From Anaerobacillus alkalilacustris (GTDB taxonomy: Bacteria; Bacillota; Bacilli; Bacillales; Anaerobacillaceae), in assembly GCF_001866005.1 (NCBI RefSeq), contig NZ_MLQR01000036.1, forward strand, positions 146,646-184,656: 38,011 bases of DNA, in the 5' to 3' direction. The notes beneath the pieces were generated by a model. The model was not told the origin of the DNA. It did no database searches and saw nothing but the letters and a program-made list of their open reading frames with translations. Positions 34,463-38,011 of the stretch are shown piece by piece. The translations under genes were made by a program, and so were the position numbers. Numbering within the stretch: position 1 is the stretch's first letter; the number at the start of each line of letters is the position of its first letter.

Positions 34463-35188
34463 ATGATTGAATTTGTAAAAGATACATTCTTAGTACTAGG
34501 TAGAATTTTTACAATTATACCTTTGTTATTATTTATCACTTTATTTATGGGGAAGCGTGCCATTGGGGAATTACCTATATTTGATTTTTTAATTATCGTC
34601 ATTTTGGGAGCAGTTGTTGGAGCCGATATTGCCGATCCTGATATTAAGCATTTTCCAACTGCGATAGCTATCATTTCAATAGGGATCTTTCAAAGGATTA
34701 TCGCAAATTGGAAGATATCGAACCGAAAAGTAGGTAGATTACTTACATTTGAACCTACAGTGGTTATACAAGATGGAAAATTTTTAAACAATAATCTAAA
34801 AAGAATTCGTTACTCTATTGATAATGTACTTCAGATGCTTAGAGAAAAAAATGTATTTGATATTAGTGAAGTTGAAACAGCCATTATTGAACCGAATGGG
34901 GCTTTAAGTGTGTTGAAAAAAACACAAAAACATCCAGTTACACTAGAAGATATGAACATAATAAAAACAACATCTACAATCTCCTTTCCCATTATCATAG
35001 AAGGAACGATGTATTCAAGTGTCTTAAAAGATCTAAATTTAGATGAGGCATGGTTACAACAGCAATTAATTCATCAAGGAGTTTCTGACATAAAAAAAGT
35101 CTTTTTTGCTTCTATAAATCGCAAAAATCAATTACATATTTCCTTAAAAGATGAAAATAATATAACGGTCCCACCTATAAAACACTAA
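34463..35188 (+). CDS. DUF421 / YetF-family membrane protein
   Basis: About 241 residues. There are three N-terminal transmembrane helices (about 12-32, 36-55 and 60-80), with the family signature FMGKRAIGELPIFDFLIIVILGAVVG. A soluble C-terminal part follows, holding TVVIQDGKFLNNNLKRIRYSIDNVLQMLREKNVFDISEVETAIIEPNG by segments, typical of YetF/YrbG/YcaP proteins. Relatives occur widely in Bacillus, including spore-associated members, but the biochemical role is unknown. ATG 34463 lies 12 nt after AGAGG; ATG 34451 and 34454 are too close to that site. It is a single gene in the space between ilvD and ahpC. Confidence 0.88.
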   Translation: MIEFVKDTFLVLGRIFTIIPLLLFITLFMGKRAIGELPIFDFLIIVILGAVVGADIADPDIKHFPTAIAIISIGIFQRIIANWKISNRKVGRLLTFEPTVVIQDGKFLNNNLKRIRYSIDNVLQMLREKNVFDISEVETAIIEPNGALSVLKKTQKHPVTLEDMNIIKTTSTISFPIIIEGTMYSSVLKDLNLDEAWLQQQLIHQGVSDIKKVFFASINRKNQLHISLKDENNITVPPIKH

Positions 35189-35617
35189 TAGATTTACTCG
35201 CATATCCATAAACTTTGCTTTATTACAGATACTTAAATTTGTGCAAACGAATATATTTACTCTCTAATTGAGAAAGATAACAATATATTATTCCTTTACT
35301 AGACCATTTGATTTAATAAATATTTACATTTTTTCTATGATTTATAAAAACAATAACTGTTTTTAGAACTACTTATTACAAAGCATATAACTTCACTTTT
35401 ACTTGCAAGTTGGCTTATAATACTTTGTAAATCAACGATTCAAAATAGCTATTGAATAAATCTAAATATTTTTTTGTATTTCCATTGACAAAATAACAAA
35501 TTTTATATAATAATATATATGACATTAGAATTATTATAAATAAATAGTTTAAACATTGGATGTAACATCCAAACAGACTATTTTAAATTTAAAACCACAT
35601 TTTAGGAGGAATTTATT
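35189..35617. other. Intergenic region and regulatory leader upstream of ahpC
   Basis: About 430 bases. The left half (35189-35450) is AT-rich, with no gene or clear hairpin. The right half carries the ahpC promoter, a PerR box, and a leader hairpin TTGGATG-TAA-CATCCAA (35556-35572) whose stem can be extended outward by AATAGT/ACTATT. Confidence 0.65.
35485..35539 (+). promoter_or_regulatory. ahpCF promoter with PerR box
   Basis: A consensus TTGACA (35485-35490) is followed by TATAAT (35506-35511, spacer 15) or the overlapping TAATAA (35508-35513, spacer 17). Just after it lies TTAGAATTATTATAA (35525-35539), which differs from the PerR consensus TTATAATNATTATAA at one position. It covers the likely transcription start, as expected for PerR repression relieved by peroxide. 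Confidence 0.8.
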
Positions 35618-36181
35618 ATGTCATTAATCGGAACTGAAGTATTACCATTCGCAGCAAAAGCTTTCCAAAAAGGTGAATTTCTAGATGTTACTGAACAAAA
35701 CTTCAAAGGTAAATGGAGTGTTGTTTGCTTTTACCCAGCAGATTTCACATTCGTATGTCCTACTGAATTAGAAGATCTACAAAACGAATATGCAGCATTA
35801 AAAGAACTTGGAGTTGAAGTATACTCTGTATCAACTGATACACATTTTACACATAAAGCATGGCATGATCATTCAGAAGCTATTGGTAAGATCGAATACA
35901 TTATGATTGGTGACCCATCACAAAAAATCTCTCGTAACTTCGAAGTACTAAACGAAGAGGAAGGTCTTGCTGATCGTGGTACTTTCATCATTGATCCAGA
36001 TGGTATCGTTCAAGCCGTTGAAATTAATGCAGGTGGTATTGGACGTGATGCAAGTATTCTTGTTAACAAAATTAAAGCAGCTCAATATGTACGCAATAAT
36101 CCAGGTGAAGTTTGTCCAGCTAAATGGGAAGAAGGTTCTGCAACACTTAAACCAAGCCTTGATCTTGTAGGAAAAATTTAA
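35618..36181 (+). CDS. ahpC: Alkyl hydroperoxide reductase subunit C (2-Cys peroxiredoxin)
   Basis: A 187-residue typical 2-Cys peroxiredoxin that reduces hydrogen peroxide, organic peroxides and peroxynitrite. The peroxidatic Cys47 lies in [14 protein letters not shown] and the resolving Cys166 in [10 protein letters not shown]. It forms decamers of dimers and is recharged by AhpF, encoded 15 nt downstream. AGGAGG precedes the ATG. A consensus promoter and PerR box lie upstream. Codon choice is more uniform than in neighbours, as expected of a highly expressed gene. Confidence 0.98.
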   Translation: MSLIGTEVLPFAAKAFQKGEFLDVTEQNFKGKWSVVCFYPADFTFVCPTELEDLQNEYAALKELGVEVYSVSTDTHFTHKAWHDHSEAIGKIEYIMIGDPSQKISRNFEVLNEEEGLADRGTFIIDPDGIVQAVEINAGGIGRDASILVNKIKAAQYVRNNPGEVCPAKWEEGSATLKPSLDLVGKI

Positions 36182-36196
36182 GGAGTTCGATAAATC

Positions 36197-37726
36197 ATGA
36201 TACTAGATGCTGATATAAAAGCACAATTAGCCCAATATCTTCAAATGATGGAGGGCGATGTGCTACTTAAAGTTAGTACAGGAACGGATGATGTATCTCG
36301 CGACATGCTGGCTCTAGTGGATGAATTAGCCAGCATGTCTTCCAGAATTAAAGTAGAAAAAACTACATTAGATAGAACACCGAGTTTCAGTGTCAATCGT
36401 ATTGGCGAAGACACTGGAATCGTTTTTGCAGGTATCCCCCTTGGGCATGAATTTACTTCATTAGTATTGGCTCTACTGCAAGTAAGCGGAAGAGCTCCAA
36501 AGGTAGATCAGAAAGTCATTGAGCAAATTAAAAATATTAAGGGCGAATATCGCTTCGAATCATATATTAGCCTTACGTGCCACAACTGTCCTGATGTTGT
36601 GCAGGCACTAAATGTAATGAGCCTTATTAACCCAGGAATTTCGCATACCATGGTTGACGGGGGTGCTTTCAAAGAAGAAGTAGAAAGCAAAAACATTATG
36701 GCAGTTCCAACTGTTATTCTAAACGGGGAATCGTTTGGTAGCGGCCGTATGTCACTTGAAGAAATTCTCGCAAAAATGGGTAGCGCTCCAGATGCATCAG
36801 AATTTGCTGATAAAGCTCCTTACGATGTACTTGTCGTTGGAGGTGGTCCAGCCGGTGCAAGTGCAGCGATCTACGCAGCGCGTAAAGGTATTCGTACAGG
36901 TATTGTTGCTGAACGCTTTGGTGGCCAGGTTATGGACACGATGGGTATAGAGAACTTTATCTCTACGAAATACACGGAAGGTCCTAAACTTGTAGCAAGC
37001 CTAGAAGAGCATGTCAAAGAGTATGACATTGATGTCATGAACTTACAGCGTGCCAAAGGTTTAGAAAAAAAGGACTTCATCGAACTTGAGCTTGAGAACG
37101 GTGCTGTTCTAAAAAGTAAAAGTGTCATTATCTCAACAGGTGCTCGTTGGCGTAATGTCGGAGTTCCTGGTGAGCAAGAGTTCAAAAACAAAGGTGTAGC
37201 ATACTGCCCTCATTGTGATGGTCCATTATTTGAAGGAAAAGATGTAGCTGTTATTGGCGGTGGTAACTCCGGTGTTGAGGCAGCGATTGATCTTGCAGGA
37301 ATTGTAAAACATGTGACGGTTCTTGAATTTATGCCAGAATTAAAAGCTGATGAAGTCCTACAAAATCGTCTAAACAGTCTTCCTAACGTAACGGTATTAA
37401 AGAACGTTCAAACAAAAGAAATTACTGGAACAGACAGTGTAAACGGTATTTCTTACATTGATCGCGATACAGAAGAAGTGAAACATATTGAATTACAAGG
37501 TGTGTTTGTTCAAATCGGACTTGTACCAAATACCGATTGGTTAGGCGGAATCGTTGAACGGAATCGTATGGGCGAAATTATTGTAAATAAACATGGTGCA
37601 ACAAACGTTCCAGGAGTGTTTGCTGCAGGTGATTGTACAGATAGTGCATACAACCAAATCATTATTTCCATGGGATCAGGAGCTACTGCATCATTAGGTG
37701 CATTTGATTACCTAATCAGAAATTAA
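36197..37726 (+). CDS. ahpF: Alkyl hydroperoxide reductase subunit F (NADH-dependent flavoprotein)
   Basis: A 509-residue flavoprotein that passes electrons from NADH to AhpC. The N-terminal double thioredoxin-like domain carries the CHNC disulfide (Cys128/Cys131). The thioredoxin reductase-like part has the FAD site [13 protein letters not shown] (211-223), the redox pair CPHC (Cys337/Cys340), the NADH site [12 protein letters not shown] (352-363) and the C-terminal FAD motif [12 protein letters not shown]. The length equals that of Bacillus AhpF. An AAGGAG site overlaps the end of ahpC. It is the second gene of the operon. An insertion sequence begins about 38 nt after its stop. Confidence 0.98.
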   Translation: MILDADIKAQLAQYLQMMEGDVLLKVSTGTDDVSRDMLALVDELASMSSRIKVEKTTLDRTPSFSVNRIGEDTGIVFAGIPLGHEFTSLVLALLQVSGRAPKVDQKVIEQIKNIKGEYRFESYISLTCHNCPDVVQALNVMSLINPGISHTMVDGGAFKEEVESKNIMAVPTVILNGESFGSGRMSLEEILAKMGSAPDASEFADKAPYDVLVVGGGPAGASAAIYAARKGIRTGIVAERFGGQVMDTMGIENFISTKYTEGPKLVASLEEHVKEYDIDVMNLQRAKGLEKKDFIELELENGAVLKSKSVIISTGARWRNVGVPGEQEFKNKGVAYCPHCDGPLFEGKDVAVIGGGNSGVEAAIDLAGIVKHVTVLEFMPELKADEVLQNRLNSLPNVTVLKNVQTKEITGTDSVNGISYIDRDTEEVKHIELQGVFVQIGLVPNTDWLGGIVERNRMGEIIVNKHGATNVPGVFAAGDCTDSAYNQIIISMGSGATASLGAFDYLIRN

Positions 37727-37793
37727 TGATTGAGCATGTTCGTATAATATAGGAAAAATAAAAGAGGCTGGGACAAAACTAGTTTCTAATTAG

Positions 37794-37832
37794 AAAAAAA
37801 GTGAGCTTGAGTGTACTCAATCTCACTTTTTT
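37794..37832. terminator. Terminator inside the insertion sequence end
   Basis: AAAAAAGTGAG-c-TTGAG (to 37811) pairs with CTCAA-t-CTCACTTTTTT around TGTA, with one internal mismatch. It can end the transposase transcript (-) and also the ahpCF transcript (+), for which no other terminator is seen. Confidence 0.85.
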
Positions 37833-37862
37833 CCATTTATCTACATTACCACTTTTATATTC

Positions 37863-38011
37863 TTAGTTGTTAGCCGTGAATTTTCGAATATTCACGGCCA
37901 TTAATGCCAGGCCCATTTCGTTTCCAACCTTCGATTTTCCACGTACAGAAAATCGAGTAAAACGCAAATTAGCCTTCAAGAATCCAAAAACTGGTTCTAC
38001 ATCGATCTTAC
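37863..38011 (-). CDS. IS1182-family transposase, C-terminal fragment (runs off window)
   Basis: The last 48 or so codons of a transposase on the minus strand. They read VEPVFGFLKANLRFTRFSVR, then GKSKVGNEMGLALMAVNIRK, then FTANN and stop (TAA at 37863-37865). The VEPVFGxLKxNxxFxRF pattern, with its conserved Glu, and the MGLALMAxNIRK end are characteristic of IS1182 (DDE) transposases. The 5' part lies beyond the window, so intactness is unknown. Confidence 0.88.
   Translation of the reverse strand, partial: KIDVEPVFGFLKANLRFTRFSVRGKSKVGNEMGLALMAVNIRKFTANN

Larger units (their letters stand above)
37764..38011 (-). mobile_element. IS1182-family insertion sequence, 3' end (partial)
   Basis: The terminal sequence AGAGGCTGGGACAAAACT (about 37763-37780) is typical of IS1182-family ends in Bacillaceae. 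It is followed inward by a terminator hairpin and the last codons of the transposase. The element continues past the right edge, so length, other end and target duplication cannot be seen. Confidence 0.8.

Overview
The window is a low-GC Gram-positive chromosome segment, best explained as a member of the Bacillaceae. The support is a CshA-type RNA helicase, strong AGGAGG-like ribosome binding sites with many GTG and TTG starts, a near-consensus PerR box before ahpCF, lipobox-type solute-binding proteins, several chemoreceptors, and an IS1182-type insertion sequence. A plain GlnRS gene is unusual for this family. The exact genus cannot be fixed from the sequence.

Left third (1-10.5 kb): 5.4 copies of a 52-bp noncoding tandem repeat, cshA (-), a DAO-type FAD oxidoreductase (+), glnS (-), a small thiamine-binding protein gene (+), a secreted L,D-transpeptidase with five C-terminal repeats (+), a Gly/Ala-rich repetitive protein (-), a thioredoxin-like [2Fe-2S] ferredoxin (+) and an AroQ-type dehydroquinase with an altered active-site loop (-). 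The intergenic regions are long and rich in hairpins, including a dispersed repeat family that recurs at 3.6, 5.8, 19.0 and 32.4 kb.

Middle (10.7-20.3 kb): a three-gene signalling operon on the minus strand encodes Hpt-REC-GGDEF-REC, a single REC protein, and a HAMP-GAF-PAS-kinase-REC hybrid. It reads as a complete phosphorelay with a c-di-GMP output. It is followed by a cytoplasmic GH15-like glycosidase (+), an AEC-family permease (-) and a second membrane PAS-GGDEF diguanylate cyclase (+).

20.3-22.3 kb: an actin-like ParM/Alp7A-type gene is followed by a small acidic-tailed partner gene. Copies of a GTAATAC core lie on BOTH sides of the pair. It looks like a plasmid-type segregation cassette within otherwise chromosomal content, and is the most distinctive locus here.

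22.4-31.4 kb: a chemosensory island holds three methyl-accepting chemotaxis proteins, a frameshifted CheW-like remnant, and two divergent two-gene operons, each pairing a lipoprotein solute-binding protein with a chemoreceptor. No ABC permease or ATPase gene is present, so the binding proteins probably serve sensing rather than transport.

Right end (31.9-38 kb): a DoxX-like membrane protein (+), ilvD (-), a YetF/DUF421 membrane protein (+), the PerR-type ahpC-ahpF peroxidase operon (+), and the 3' end of an IS1182-family element (-) that runs off the window.
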